DNA of 64,000 nt from Homalodisca vitripennis (taxonomy: Eukaryota > Arthropoda > Insecta > Hemiptera > Cicadellidae), in assembly GCF_021130785.1 (NCBI RefSeq), contig NC_060209.1:19119501-19183500 (forward strand). Direction: 5' to 3'. Positions 1 through 13,828 of the stretch are shown here, one piece after another. A program made the translations under genes and the position numbers. The notes beneath the pieces are model-generated. The model had not been told where the DNA came from and ran no database searches. It saw only the letters and a list, made by a program, of their open reading frames with translations. Position 1 is the stretch's first letter. Every line of letters begins with the position of its first letter.

Positions 1-2845
1 AAAATATTTGGAAGTACTGACATCTGAATTACAAAAAATTTCAAGTCAATAGGAATATTTTTAAAGCCAATTATTGAGTTTTAATATTTAAGGCTAAATC
101 AACATATAATATTTACTGGGTATGCAATATTAATAATACATTTAATAGATATAAAGTATTCATTAGGTAGGGTCAAATAAACCAGTGCCACTAATATTAA
201 GCACAGGTTTGCTGGTATAGTAAATAGAATTTTTAACGGTTTGACAAAGTAAATATATTCCATACTTATTGGATTGAAGGACATAGGTTAAATCTCATAC
301 GCGTGGTTGTCACTATTAATAACAGCAAGTGATAACAAAGCGCGATTACGATACTATTAGCTTTAATGAGATCCTACTGCTAATCCTAATGAGATAATAT
401 TAAAGCGCGGGTAGTATTGATATAACGTACGAGTACAGAAATACCATAAGTCTCGAGGAGTCTTAACAATTAGTGTCTCGCACGTAAGACTGTTATTTTC
501 ATTCTAATGGTATGAGGTTATTACACCACGTTATAGTATTGGATCTATTCTGAAAACACTATTTTTTATAGAAAATATTTACGAATTTTCATAAATTCTA
601 CAACACAAGCTTTACGAATCAATAAGTATATGGTTGAAGAAGGCCAAGGTTCTCTGTAGGGAAATGATCTATTGCATAATATCTTCCGGAGAAAATATGT
701 ACTATAAAAAGAAACGGAAAAAACAAAAATGCGAATCGCGATCAAATAAGGAGTGGAAGGAGGAGGGAGGATGTAATCATCGGTTCGTTTTCTTCAAAAT
801 GACACAGAAGGAGTAGAGGTAGAGCATGTATTGAATATATTTTAAACTGCTAAGTTACATGAACAAATGTAAGTTCATAGGTAAGTTTTTATTGGGATAT
901 CAGATATAAAAATAATAGAAATTATTTTTCATGTCCTGCGACTGAGCTTCGATGACGCTCAGTCAATAATATACTTGACAATAGAAATCGTGTTACTTGC
1001 TATCAGTGATCAATAGTTCTTTTCATTACAAACATATTTTATTACTAATGTATCTCTAATGTATATAATACTTCCATAATCCGCTGTAGCAGCGGAATAA
1101 TTTTCATTACAATTGGTTACTGTTCAAAACCATTAATAATGTTAAATAAATGCGATTAATTCGTTTAACAAACACACAGGATAGTTTTGACACAATTTGT
1201 CTTATCTGTTAGAAGTTTATTAATATTATATTCATTCAAGGTTAGCAATAAAATTACAGCACATTTTTAATTGTTACTGAAACTGAAAGATTATGAAAAC
1301 ACAAACCATGAACAATACCAAGAAAAGTAGTGGTTATTACATTTAAAATGGAAGTTTGGAATTTGGTATTCCAATCGGATAGTGCCACGTGTACAGTGCT
1401 GGGAGTGTATTGAGGTACATCAATAAGTAACAGGAGACGACTACCAATAATGTACGATTGAGTGGTATCTGTTACCGTACAAATTGTGCAACGGTATTTT
1501 ATGTCACTGTGGTTTGATACTAGAAATATATGCATTCTTTACATACTCGTATGTTCTAGTTCATGCTAAACAATTGAGTTTCAAAATTCCGTTGCAGTGT
1601 AAATGTTTTATGCTTTTCAAATATTTTCCAATACAAACCTTTGTAAAGAAATTGGGAGAAAGCGGCTAAAACACAAATGTATTATCATGAACTCCTATGA
1701 GAAATTATGATGAATAAATTACCTCTGTAACCAGTTTTCCATATTTTCGGCACATTCAATTTTTCTTCATTATTGAAATTTTCATTTAGTAAACACTCAG
1801 CGTTTACAGCGGAATAATGTACTCTACAGGTCTCAAAAACCTTTTTCATTATTGGGGAGTTATGGATTTGTCTCTAATATATTATGTAGAGACAGTTTTT
1901 TCATCGCGGTAAAGAAAGCGAATGAGCAATTTCTTGAACAATCCTTACATAGAAAACACACATCCACCACTAGAAAATTTTACCAATCTTTATCTCTTCT
2001 CATCTGTTTCAATTTTAGTAGAATCTGTTTCCCTGAAACATTTGGCTGCCACTAAAAACATTTACCAAACAGATATGCAATATATTTATACAAGATTTAC
2101 ACTCTTTTTTAAATTTTATTCCTATATATAGACTAGGCCTTACATTTTATATTTTATTTTAGTACTGAACTAAGATTTAATTCTAATTGTGAATACGAAG
2201 ATTATACTTAGTATTGCTATTGAAAGTTATAGTTTTTAATTTAGAATAAAAGAAACTCATTGATCATGTAAACTAAGTTGCATGATTGGCAATGCACACT
2301 TTAATTAATTCAAAGTAAAAATATCATGGAATCTATACGACAAGGAGCCCCTTTTCTATTTAAAATATTGATTTATTATTCAAAAATATTATTTAATAAA
2401 CTACTATCCTAGATTTAAGAATACCCATTTATAATATACATGAAATTACCTTCAATAGTAATTAATTGAACTACTACAGGCATCAATACAATATCAGACT
2501 CATATTTCTTACTGTTTATAGTTACTTTATTGGACTGGTTAACAATGGACCCATCTAAAAAAACGATTACCCTTAGTGGCTAAAGCGGATATACGCAAAC
2601 AAATTTTTCATTCCTTTAATTTTTCAGTTACTTTCCTAGAATGCATTGTTCATTTTTTAAAGGGTTATAATATAGTTATGTGTACGTAGATATACTGTAT
2701 ATCACTATTGATTTGTGCTACAATGTTTAGAAAAATGACACTACATAAACTACAATTTATCATCTACCAGATCAACCCCTCGATCATATCACCGTATCTC
2801 AGCACATGCAAAGTACGTCACTCATCGCACCCCATTGGTTACCGG
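1..2845. other. AT-rich spacer, no gene recognised
   Basis: This stretch is AT-rich with frequent stops in all frames. The open frames are all under about 95 codons, overlap on both strands and carry no motif I recognise. I see no tandem array, inverted repeat longer than a few tens of bases, or transposon end. It is most simply intergenic or intronic sequence. Confidence 0.6.
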
Positions 2846-2910
2846 CTTCTGAGTCATCAATGAGAAGTCATCATCAGTCATCAATCAGGAGTCATCATCA
2901 GTCATCATTC
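2846..2910. repeat. Short tandem repeat (~27 bp unit, about two copies)
   Basis: A motif built on AGTCATCATCAGTCATCA occurs twice in succession, at about 2865-2885 and 2890-2910, preceded by a partial copy. It is a small minisatellite in otherwise unremarkable sequence. A short ATT-rich run follows at about 2970-2990. Confidence 0.6.
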
Positions 2911-5576
2911 GACTACAAGCAGCTCTACCACATTATCGGTTTCTGTGAGATAACATTAAGATATGTTTACTGTTATTATTATTATTATTTTTACTTTATT
3001 TTAAATAATTATTATATTTCTTTCCGTTTATAAAAACTAAATATTAGTTCTTTTAAAAGGCCTAAACGAACGATTTTTATATCGCAGTCATACATAATTC
3101 ATTTTTTTCTTCGTTTATTAATTCCTAAGAGTAATATCAACTTTTTTGTTATTTATTTAAAAATGGTTTATTAAGTAGAATTGTTAGCCTACCTTACCAT
3201 ATGTTAATCAAATATACTACATTTTTATACATTTAAATTAAGTGTTCCAAATACATCATCCAAATACATTTTTTTTAAGGAAAGAAATTATATAAGGACA
3301 ATTATTCGAAAATTATAGCTACGTAATCTAAAGAACAATAAAGAAAACATCTAAATAATAATAATGTAATGTAAAATAAAGTTCCTTGTGTGAAATCTAT
3401 CTTTACAGTGCGGTTACGGTTCTATAAATCGTTAGCTAAAATTCAGTCTATGCAGTCTACACTGCGTAACTATCTAAATAGTTACGGAGTCTATATAGAT
3501 TTCAGTAATTGTTTGTACATAATTTAGACAAAATTTACTGAATATGTGCTTACTTTTCTATTTACTGGACTATCAATATTGAGGATAATTTTTCAAAATT
3601 CGTTATTCCAAAAGTGTAGTAACACTCTCTGATTCTATGCTCATTCATTACTTACATCATCTCCATTCAAACTGTACTACAGGTATTCCTACTTGAAATT
3701 AAAAAACAAAAACTCTGCCATTGAATACAAAATAAAACTAAAAGTTATAACAAATTTCTCTTAAGAGGTACATGTCAGAAGAGTTAGCGGCAGCCATAAC
3801 TCTTTAACACCACTTCGCCGGATAAGGATAATAACAGGCTCAGCGTGGTAACTTGATGACGGCTCTCTGTGTATTGTTAAACTGTTTATCCTCTTTGTCT
3901 GTGGGAGCTTTGCGCGTCTTACTTCTCCATCCTGTAAATGTAATTTCCACATCCCGTTATCCTTTCTGTGAGGATACATTGCTCTAATTAGCTAATTATC
4001 TGAGTCCATTCATTTAATTGATTAAACTGTTTATAATGCTATAATGTTCTTACTCAATAAAATAACGAATATTATTTTCTTAGAATAATAATCTAACATT
4101 AATGTGGAAAGAATAAAAATTTCTGAATTACAGACATATAAAAAATTGTATATGTCAAAAATTTACTTAAAATATCATAACATACATATTTGTTTTAATG
4201 TCAGTAATATGTGCATATTGTGGTTTTTTGTCACGTTTAGTTTATATGGACATAACTAATTATGTTCAGAGCCATTCTTAAAGAATCCACTAAAATATTT
4301 GTGTATCTCCAAAGAATGTAAGTTAACGTTGTTGTTGACTTTTTCTTAAGAGTTACTAGAAAAAGTAATTTTACTAATAAGACATTAACAGTTTAGATTT
4401 ATAAGGCAGTAGGATATGTGATCATCTAGCTTAATCAATTCATAGCCATTACGAACACATATATAATAATTACGGAGCGTCTGGCCTTAAATAAGAAATA
4501 TGTTAATAAATCTATTGAAGTGCATTGTAAAAAGATCAAATAAACTATAAAAAACTAGGAATTTTGGCAAGAAAAGCAAGTAGATGTGAAAGTATAGTCT
4601 TTACTCAAACGGATAACGTAATCAAAACAATAATAACCAAACACAATAATGAGTTGCAACATATGTTGTGATGCTTCTTGGATGATTTAATTATCATAAA
4701 ATATTCTCAGGTGTTTAATAAGTCCAAAGTAAAACCGAGATGTACAAAAAAATTGCAGGTCCCCGCGACTTCGCACCTGTGTGCGCACTTCTGGTTCAAA
4801 TGAATTATATTCCCGACGCCAATATTGAGTTTGTCTTCTTCCAACAATTACTTTTTTATTCTTTGCTCGACATTGCAGCTGTAGTATTAAAGAGGAAGAA
4901 GAATGAAAGTATGATAACAATCCAAGAAGAATCATTCTCATAGAAAAGAAGACTAGGACTTTAACTGGAACTCACCTAAAATAAAAATCGCGACGGTGTT
5001 CACCATTTATCAATAGAAATGCCTAACCACGACAACGTGGTCTCGTCAAAAGTATATCACCACAACAAATATCCATTCAATGTGGAAAATAAAACATCAT
5101 CACATTTACTTTACTATTTACAAATTTACTTTATAATCCATTCAAAATATAAATCATGCATGAAATAGCTATTTTATATTAAGAAAAAGGAAAGGTTACT
5201 TGCGGAAAATGCGTATGAGGCTTAGTACGGTAAGCAGTTAGTCGGCTAGAAAGTTTAAGAGAGAAAAGATTATTGCCCGTGAAAATTAGATTATTATTCT
5301 GCCAAGAATTTAGTACCTATAACATCGGATAAAAATAATACTCATCAGCAAAGAGTAACAGAATTGCGGGAATACATATTTATATATGAATAAAACTAAA
5401 CAACGGTAGACAGTGTAGATATTTTAACTAGGAAAACATTACATTACTCATGCAAAATTGCCTTTAGTTTTTGAAATGTGACAAAATTTATATCTTTCTA
5501 ACCATTTTTTTCAAGGTACATCTTTTAGTTTTTTTATTCTCTGAGTTTAAATAGTGAAGTTGGTTAAATTTTAGGA
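2911..5576. other. AT-rich spacer, no gene recognised
   Basis: No recognisable coding region, RNA gene or transposon end. Two overlapping open frames on opposite strands at 4687-4943 show no family motif. A patch of higher GC at about 4755-4820 stands out slightly but cannot be named. Confidence 0.55.
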
Positions 5577-7393
5577 TTAAGGAAAGTTGAAGGTCGAAGG
5601 GTCAAAAAATAACAAAAGTTTTTCTAAATTGGTGCTCTGTATCTTTCTGTACATTTTGATACCAAACATGGCCTATAAAAGTTGTTCTAAGTATTTTTTA
5701 TTTAATTTTATAAAATAGTCTGCATAGCCAATTTGCGACCAGTTCAGCTTTCACCAACTTCTATTGACGATAATTATTTCTGTATTTGTTTGCACTTTGC
5801 ATAGTAGTCAAAGTGAAAGGTTGAAGAAAAATCAATGTTGGCAACACTTACTGCATATTATTTGTTGTCTATTGCTGTTTTTCTTGTCTGCTTAGACTAA
5901 CCTAGTATTGTTTACTGTTTTTTTCTGGTTTGTCAGTGAGAAAGGTAAACAAAGTGTTGTTGTTTGTGTTTATTATTTATAATAGTGAAATATTTTAGAG
6001 TTTAGTTGTAAATATGCCGAGAGTGCAAATAAAAAAACGTAAGTTTCACGGTAACAGGTTTACAAATGCTAATCCAAGGCAGGAAGCAGAGACTGAGGTA
6101 TGCCTAGGCCTTCAGTCATCAGTTCTGCTGAAAAGAAAATTGTAGGCAAATTAGATACTTATGATAGCTTTGATGCTTCAGATAGAAACTTATTAATTTC
6201 ATACAACATTTTGTGTTCAGTTTTTTCTAACTTTGTAGCTTGTAAGGAGTGTGGATCTGAAAATTAAAAGCAAGGCTTGGCGGTAAACCTCTGTCAGATG
6301 GTAAATCTATAAAAGGAGTAGGTAGACTTAGATAAAGTTATTGATAAATTTCAGTCATATTATGGCAATGCAATTAGAGCTAATGTAAATAGTTTGGATA
6401 AAATGAAACGTTCTGTATGGTCCATATATTTCCATTACATCTCTACGGATGAACACCCGAGCCATCAGCTATGTCCACCTGCACCGGAAACTTGGTGCAA
6501 GTACAATAAAGCTGTTTATGAAAAAAAGACTTCAAGCATAAAAATACAGTTCCTGTTGCAGTAATGGAAGTTATAAAACCTATTTTTCAATCATTGACTG
6601 ATCCTAGTCTCCTTAAAAAATGCCTACATGGAAAAACCCAAAACGTTAACGAGTCTTTCAACAATATAGTCTGGAGTAGAATACCTAAGAATGTATTTGT
6701 TGGAAGACAAACTTTAGAAATAGGGGTATTTTATGCAATCTTGACATTCAATGATGGAAACTTAGGTAGATTAAATGTTTTGAAAGAACTTGGGATTGTT
6801 AACTATGGTATAAACACTGTTGTGGCGCTGAAAAAAAGCTGATGAGGTTAAACTTCAAAAGGCTCAACGGGCAGCACAGGATGCAACCAAAGAATCCAGA
6901 ATTGCTAAAAGAGGAAAGAAACTTGAAGAAAAAAAAGGAGCATCCTCTCAATACTGCCCAGGTGGATTTTAAGGTAAAATATTCACAATAATAAGCTGAT
7001 TTTTTACATTTATGTCGTTTTCCGAAAGTTGCATTTTTAGTTTTAGGAACCATTATCTCAGGTACTAGTAGAGTTATTGCTTTGAAATTTGTACTGGCTG
7101 TTTGTATATATGTAATGTACAAGATAAACTACAATGAATAAAATTCTTCAACTAGAAAAAAAATATATATATAATATTAAAAATGTTTGAAAAAAAAAAT
7201 TGCGATTGAAAAAAAATTTATAATTTTCAAGTTATATTACCTATCAAGCTAATTGTAGTTTATTTTACTTATTATGATGCAAAAATCAAGCATAAAAAAT
7301 TTAATGCTGTTAGTTGCTATGGTTACCCAGATATGTGTTCCTAAAATTCTTACTTTTAACATGGGCGGGAATGGGGCCTTCAACTCCCCTTAA
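5577..7393 (+). mobile_element. Internally deleted TTAA-ended DNA transposon (Kolobok/Mutator-like), copy 1
   Basis: The element is bounded by TTAA at 5577-5580 and 7390-7393. Inside these lie imperfect terminal inverted repeats: 5581-5595 matches the reverse complement of 7375-7389 at 12 of 15 positions, around the core AGTTGAAGG. Between them is a broken transposase frame (6014-6972) homologous to the one in the element at 41900-44555. From general knowledge, a TTAA duplication is typical of piggyBac and Kolobok transposons, and the encoded protein is not piggyBac-like. The central part of the gene, including two catalytic aspartates, is missing, so this is a non-autonomous relic. The assignment to Kolobok is inference. 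Confidence 0.6.
6014..6972 (+). pseudogene. Degenerate Mutator/Kolobok-type transposase, core deleted
   Basis: The frame opens with MPRVQIKKRKFHGNRF, matching the MPRANKFGKNRFKGNQF start of the copy at 42352. A frameshift near 6100 is followed by a segment ending in a CKECGSEN zinc-ligand-like motif at about 6240-6265. The sequence then jumps directly to the GGKPLSDGKSIKGVGRL region, so roughly 250 residues present in the other copy are missing. These include the segments carrying DGTW and GDGD. The distal part is well preserved: YFHYIST, LCPPAPETWCKYNK, KCLHGKTQNVNESFNN (the presumed catalytic Glu) and a lysine-rich tail ending YCPGGF before the TAA at 6970-6972. Several stops and frameshifts break it, for example near 6333 and 6525. 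Not functional. Confidence 0.8.
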
Positions 7394-8347
7394 AGGTGTG
7401 TTTAATACACCGTAATAATTTAATTTTTATTTTTTTTTTAGTTTTGTCAATCAATATATAGAAAAAAGCAATCCTAGATGTTTTCAACTTTTTGGTAAAT
7501 TTACAGTTTTTTAACAAAATAAAGTGTGTGAGATTAAATCTTTTAAATTGTATATTTGAACCACATTTACATTTTTTAGCTTTCACACTAGTTCAAAATT
7601 TACTATACAAACATACCTGAACAAGCTGAACGATTCCGTAGTCAAGTTATAGCAACATATGAGTGATCTTATTATTCCACCATAGACTGTTAGCTTCTTG
7701 GGATGAAACTGCTCCATAGATGTTACTACACATGCAAGAGGATTTCAAGAGAAGGCGATTCAGTGTAATGGTTTCGAGGTATAACAACTTACTACTATGA
7801 AAATGATCACTAACTATATTTCACCAAATGATTTTATTTTACATTGGCTGTAAATTCTCACTATTATTTTTTAAATTATTTGGACATGACTGCCTTTATA
7901 GCAAAATAATAAGTAATAAGTAATACATATTTAGTACTGGCAGATTTCATTATGAATTAATTTTACAAAGCCTAAATATGATATATTCAGAACGTTTATT
8001 TAAGTGACAAACTATTTTTATGTAACCAACATTAGGAAATGCATAAATAAATATTCACTTCTTCCTTACTGCACAATAACACAGTATCCTCTCCCTCTGT
8101 CACCTCTAACATCTCTCAACTTCGATCTTATAAACTTGTCACGTTGTCTTTAAACAAGGGTTGTCACACGTAGCTAGGTCAAATCGCGAGGTAAACTGTG
8201 AACAATTTCGATCACATCACTAACAAAATAAATAATAGCAATTCACTCATATTTTCTGCGCAGCAATAACTAGAACACCACTGGGGAAAATTAGTCATAT
8301 TTTTCCATTGTACTAATAAAAATGGCACACAGGTTAGCGGCTGAAAT
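7394..8347. other. AT-rich spacer, no gene recognised
   Basis: No recognisable gene or repeat boundary. A locally less AT-rich patch at about 8080-8220 has no open frame of note. Confidence 0.5.
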
Positions 8348-8980
8348 GATGCTTATTAATCAATAGTCGGCTGACATACCGAGAATACGTATTTGTCCAT
8401 AACATATCAAGAACCCAGTGCAAGGATAAATAACAGGGTTATTACATAAGTTTAAGTGCTTTTTACTGACTAGGTGTAATGATATGATATTCTTTGTTTG
8501 AATTTTGTTTTTGACGATTGAAGGATTGTGAAGGAAACAGGATTTTTCCGGACATTTGCCATCATTCAATGAAACAAATGATCAGTAATGTACTATGTTT
8601 CGAGATCTGCAATCTGATAGCAAATGGCATTTTGTCACAGAAGAAAAAAGATGGTGGAAATAAAAAGAAAGGGGGACAGGAATGGGCCTTTATTATTATT
8701 ATTGGTTCATGCTAGACGAAATTCTCAAAACCATACTGTGACTTGGTATTGATTAATCAGTAGTTGGCTGACATGCAGAGAATATGAATTTCCCCAAAAA
8801 TATCAAGAACTAAGTGCAAGGATAAATAACAGGGTTATTACAGAAGTTAAAGTGTTTTAACTGCTATAGATAACTACATGATATTGATTAATCAATAGTT
8901 GGCTGATATACAGACAATAGCAATTTGTCCAAAAAGTATCAAGAACCAAGTTGAAGGTAAAATTACAGGGCTGTAACAGA
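8348..8980. repeat. Three diverged copies of a ~105-125 bp repeat
   Basis: Copies start at about 8348, 8746 and 8880, each with TTATTAATCAATAG or TTGATTAATCAGTAG followed by GGCTGACAT-like sequence. All share ATATCAAGAACC(C/A)AGT and most carry GGATAAATAACAGGGTTATTAC. Copies 2 and 3 are adjacent (about 134 bp apart); copy 1 is separated by about 275 bp. The interval contains a stretch near 8535-8560 (CGGACATTTGCC) that resembles half of the palindrome at 13829. This is either an old tandem array interrupted by an insertion or fragments of one dispersed family. Confidence 0.7.
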
Positions 8981-11626
8981 ATTTCAATTTCATAATAATA
9001 ATAACAATAATATTGTGCATATAATGCTTATAACTGTCTTGGTATACGAATTAATAATCATATACAAAACAGAAAATGATATTAACAGTGACAATCTACC
9101 TACATCCAACTAAATTTTAGACGAGGAAGAATCGTGTATTTGTGGATTAATGGTGTTTAGATATGTTATAGATTGCGACAAATTGAGTCAAATTATTCGT
9201 CTTTTGTTATAAAAATATTATTTTAGTGTTTAAAATCTTATGAAAAAGGGAGATATTTTATACATTTTTATGTTTACAAGTAGTAAGCAAACTCAAGAAT
9301 TGTATTTCTGGACAAAGCATAAAGCAAATAATTAGGTAATTTACTGCTAAAACTTTGAATGAATTTATTGCTAAATCAACGTTATTAAAACTATACAACT
9401 GTACTAGTCATTGAGTTTATAGAATTATAAATTGAATACTGCATTAACCAATTGTCTGTTGAGAACGCTACAGAAGCAGCGCCACTCACGATGGTCGTGT
9501 TTTACTCGGTATTTACCGGATTTCAATACTAATGAACAGTTTATTTTTCCAGTGTCTGACACAGCATTCCAGCTGATGTTATTCACGGGTTCAGCCATAC
9601 AGAGTGCATTCAATACCGCTGAATGAGGGGGAATGAATTGTGCAGGTTGCATTGCACGTAATTATAATTACAATAATGTACTACTGTCTCTCATTGCTTG
9701 TGCAATCTAACTAAGTACGATAATCACCATTAGGTACTATTTCATTCATTTTAGCATTGCATTTTCTCTACACTCATTATTTTATTTAGTTTTTATTTTT
9801 TGAAGATTTTGCGAAAAACATTTGAGCAAAGCCCAAATACAAATAAATGTTCAAGTTAAACCTGCCACTTTAAGTTTACTGCATTGCCAAAAAGAAGTAT
9901 ACATGAACGTGCATATTTTAATTTTTTTACTCAAAACTTTACGATCCCAAAGCGTCAGACTAATATGTCTGAACAGAATCTACAGCTAATAATTTACAGA
10001 CAAACACATTTTATGAAGCATATATGTTTATTAAGTTCAACTTGAGAACTCAAGTTTGAAATAATTATTTATTTTCTGAATATAAGACTCAATTTAAATT
10101 AAACAATGAAACTCTGAATCAAATATATTCAAGCTCTAAACTTGAATACTTCTATCGTACTCTTGAAATAAACCTTTGCTCATAAAAAACAAATATGCGA
10201 TCATCGTTCTTCGCTCGGCTGCTAATGTAAATGACATAAGTAATGCATTTAATTGAATACAAAAATGAAGTGTGCAATTTGTTTGTAGTATTTTAAAACT
10301 TCTAGTCTCTCTTTTTATACGAAATACAAATTAATAATGTACTAGCATATATTGCGAGTACTATAAAGTTTACGAAATCCTTTGCAGTCACATATTGTTA
10401 TCATTTTACAATGTGAAACTATGTGATAGAAAACTTTCCGCGTGGGAAGTTCTCAACTATTTCAACATTCCTGACGAAGCGTGCGCCGTGCATAAGTATG
10501 TAATAACTTATGTTGACGAAGTATTTTCAGTTCATTTTATTAGCACTTTGAAGGAAGTTGGTTTCATTATAAATTTTAGGAGGCAATTGTAAAAATGAAG
10601 AACAAAACGTTACTTATAAGTTGTTTACGGCTTACTTTATTTTATCTTGTACATCTCACATAAAAGGATGCATATCATCTTTTTATTATTGTAATTTCCA
10701 TTAATGATCCCTGTATGTACTAAAATAATAAACATAAAAGTATTAAAAATTTCATAGCCATTGTACTGGCATTACAATATATACTTGTGTGAACATTATT
10801 GTTATATCATTTCTCTTTTACTGTGAATAAAACTGTATCGGTTATCGTCAATAAATCAAAGCCATATTACTGATTTTGGTTTCTTTAATAGATTATGGAA
10901 TGGGTTAAGGATATTCGTAATAAATCTTTTCACATAATAGATTATTTCTAGATAATTGAATGATTAACGAATGCCATCTTTTTTACATAATGTAATTTTG
11001 CTCAATTATTTGGTTAAACACTAATTAAATTTAAACGCAAACATATTGTATACTATTGTTTATTTTTGTTTCAAGACATAATAAAAATGTTTTCAGATAA
11101 ATGTATTCCATTGAAGAAACTTTTATTGATCAGTTTTATCTTTGACCAGGACCGTCATAATTAAAAAACTTTAACTTTAATATTTTACTAGCAGCTTTTA
11201 GTACAAACCGATGTAGGGTAGTGAGGGTTTATACAAGGAAAGGATATTTATATTCAGCAGGAATTTGTTCAAACTATAATAACAACTTTAAGGGTATAAA
11301 AGTGTTAGAACTAGATTCACGTTCTCTCTACCCAAAAATCTATTTTTTATTGATAGTAAAAAGCAGATCTAAACCTTTCCTATTTCACCTTATTGGTAAC
11401 TAAGCATATTGGAAAAGAGAACAATTCCAAATCAACTAATTAGTAAAGAAAAATAAAAGGGTGATGCAAATTTTGAAAATTTGTAGAAATGTTACCATAA
11501 CCTGCAATGTCATAGTAACGACAAAAGAATCCCCAATTTTTTTTATAAATATTTTTATAAAAAAAAAAAAATTATATATTTTTTCCCCCCATTTATCAAT
11601 ATTTTATAATCATGTATTAAGAAAGG

Positions 11627-11627
<1 letters not shown>
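8981..11627. other. AT-rich spacer with one GC-raised patch
   Basis: No named feature. At about 9465-9640 the base composition is noticeably less AT-rich and both strands stay open for 64-75 codons. No motif was recognised, and it may be a piece of a dispersed repeat. The rest shows only short random frames. Confidence 0.5.

Positions 11628-11673
<46 letters not shown>
11628..11673. repeat. (TA)n microsatellite
   Basis: An uninterrupted TA dinucleotide run of about 46 bases. It follows a low-complexity T/A stretch with a poly-A run at about 11560. It is self-complementary and likely to be length-polymorphic. Confidence 0.95.
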
Positions 11674-11678
<5 letters not shown>

Positions 11679-13828
11679 ATAAGAATCATTCAACTTAGTC
11701 TCTTAGTTTAAAAACTTTAAAAATACATTTATATACCGTATATAGGTTTATGATTCCCAAAGCCGTATATTGGAGAATAACCAATAATGCTGAAGTGGAA
11801 AATTTTCTAATATTCATTGCAAAAATCCGAAAGTTACAATTATTAGGGAATCCAGGAATTCTCGTAGTGAGCAAACTTAATCATTCACTTTTCCAGGATT
11901 GGCTCCTGATAACATCCTAATAAAACTTACGAATTAAATAAGTACAGTAGCTTCCGCCATTTGAAAATCATAAATATTTGTACATTTTAAATTTATACGT
12001 AATTTGATGAACGAGTTATTATTAAATGTGTAATGAAGCTGAGGCTGTTTTTAATAAACAGTTTTGTAGTGTTTAGAATTACCTTGCCTCAATAAGTTAC
12101 CATTTTTAAACTTTTATACTAAAAAAAACTGTATTCAGCATACATTTAAAACTTTCTCAGCACTGATAACTAACCGTTTCAGCAAAGCCGGTTCTTGAAT
12201 CCTAATGATATAACTTTTTACCCAGTATAATTAAGACTGCGGCCGTGCTTTTATTTTTCCGCCAAATATTGAGTGGTAGTAGATGTTCAATTTTGATAAA
12301 AAGCAAATAATTGAATAATATTTTACTATATAATACTATTAATTTTTTATTGGGTATAATAAAACTAATTTCTTACAGAATTGAAACAAAATATAATTCA
12401 ATAATAATTTTAAAATTTTTATTAATGAGACACAGTTTAAATGGCATACTTAATTTGATGTAAGAAAATTTAAAACATGCGGGAAGTTGAAAACGAAATT
12501 CGTAAAAATTCATTCTTTATTATAACGCCTATTAGAATTTGTTTGGTTCAGTGTAATTTGTAATATTTCATAAAACGCAAATTTAGAAAAATGTTTTGCA
12601 ATTTGTCTACCTATTGGAAAGTTCGAAATACATGCCCTAAGGAATACTGTTGTTGTCCTACGAATTGGTTTGAAAATACTTGCAGCATTTTCTATTTTTA
12701 AATGTATTTAGGAAATTATTTATTTTTATAAAGGCCCCGTTAAAAATTATACGTACATTTTTCCTCAAGTAAATAAATAGCACTAAAAATTACAAATTTG
12801 TTTTACTCATTAGTCTATAAATAAATAGTTAAAACCTACATACTTCAATTAAAATAGCATCATTAAAGTACTATGAAAATACATGAGCTTTTATCCAATG
12901 CTCTGCAAGAACAAACTAATATATTCTAGTTTTAAACGTAACAATTGTTAACGTTCAGAAGTTACATAAAGTGTATTGTACAATACATAGTAGTAGTTAC
13001 AAAGTTGAAGCCCAGTTGATACATTCAGAACCACTGGTAGCCACATTGAAGAGTCAATATTGGAGTTCCTGCTGCTCTGTTGTCAAAGAGAACTCGGTTT
13101 CTGACAATAGGAACTACAAAACTCATCTATTCACCAAACCATAGTAGGTATACATTATTGCTCCGATGTATTTGCATGGTTTTTCTCTTAATTTATTTAT
13201 GTACTAAGAGGAAAACATACCTCTTCCTAATATTTATTCTAATCATATAAAATACTAGTGCGAAATCGATACATTTTACAAACATGTAAGTTTTAGTTTA
13301 CTGATGTTAAAAGTGTAGTTTTCAGAGAATAACTAGTTATCTGCGGATAGAAGCAGAAAACCACAAAAAAAACAAAAAAAAACCATTAAATCATACATTT
13401 TTGACGAATATTTAAATTTATGGATGTTAATAAAGACACGTAACCCTTTTAGTATCGCATTGTTTGATTGCCCCTCTTGAACTTAGATTTGTAAACTCCA
13501 AACTTACCTGACTGTCTGTCATTCAATGAATTTCAAATTTGATTTTTCAAATTGTTTAATTTTAAACACGAAACAATGACTGACTAAGCGTACAGTTTAA
13601 GAGGTGCATTCTCGTCTTAGCTCGTAAGAGAAGAGCTATTTTAGATCTTTCGAAACCAAACCCCACAATTCTTATAGTATCAGTATTATCTGAGTGCACA
13701 CCATCTCACAGCAACCTAATACCTAGGAACCTTCAGTGTAAACCATGTACTAGCTGACAGGACAGCTAGGGATACACCGTATAAAATCTTGAGGTTGGGG
13801 AAATAAGGTCTTTAAAATATGTGGTTAT
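11674..13828. other. AT-rich spacer, no gene recognised
   Basis: No coding feature. It contains one fragment at 12163-12212 shared in inverted orientation with 41018-41066, listed separately. The rest is anonymous. Confidence 0.5.
12163..12212 (-). repeat. Dispersed repeat fragment shared with 41018-41066
   Basis: The reverse complement reads ATTAGGATTCAAG, then a short variable part, then CTGCTG/TTGCTG-like sequence and AACGGTTAGTTATCA. The same order of words is found on the plus strand at 41018-41066. The match is about 45 bp with a few mismatches, enough to suggest a common dispersed family but too short to place it. Confidence 0.45.

Noticed and set aside
9425..9652. Open frames on both strands in a GC-raised patch
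   Set aside because: Both strands open over the same interval usually reflects composition. No family motif seen; possibly a repeat fragment.
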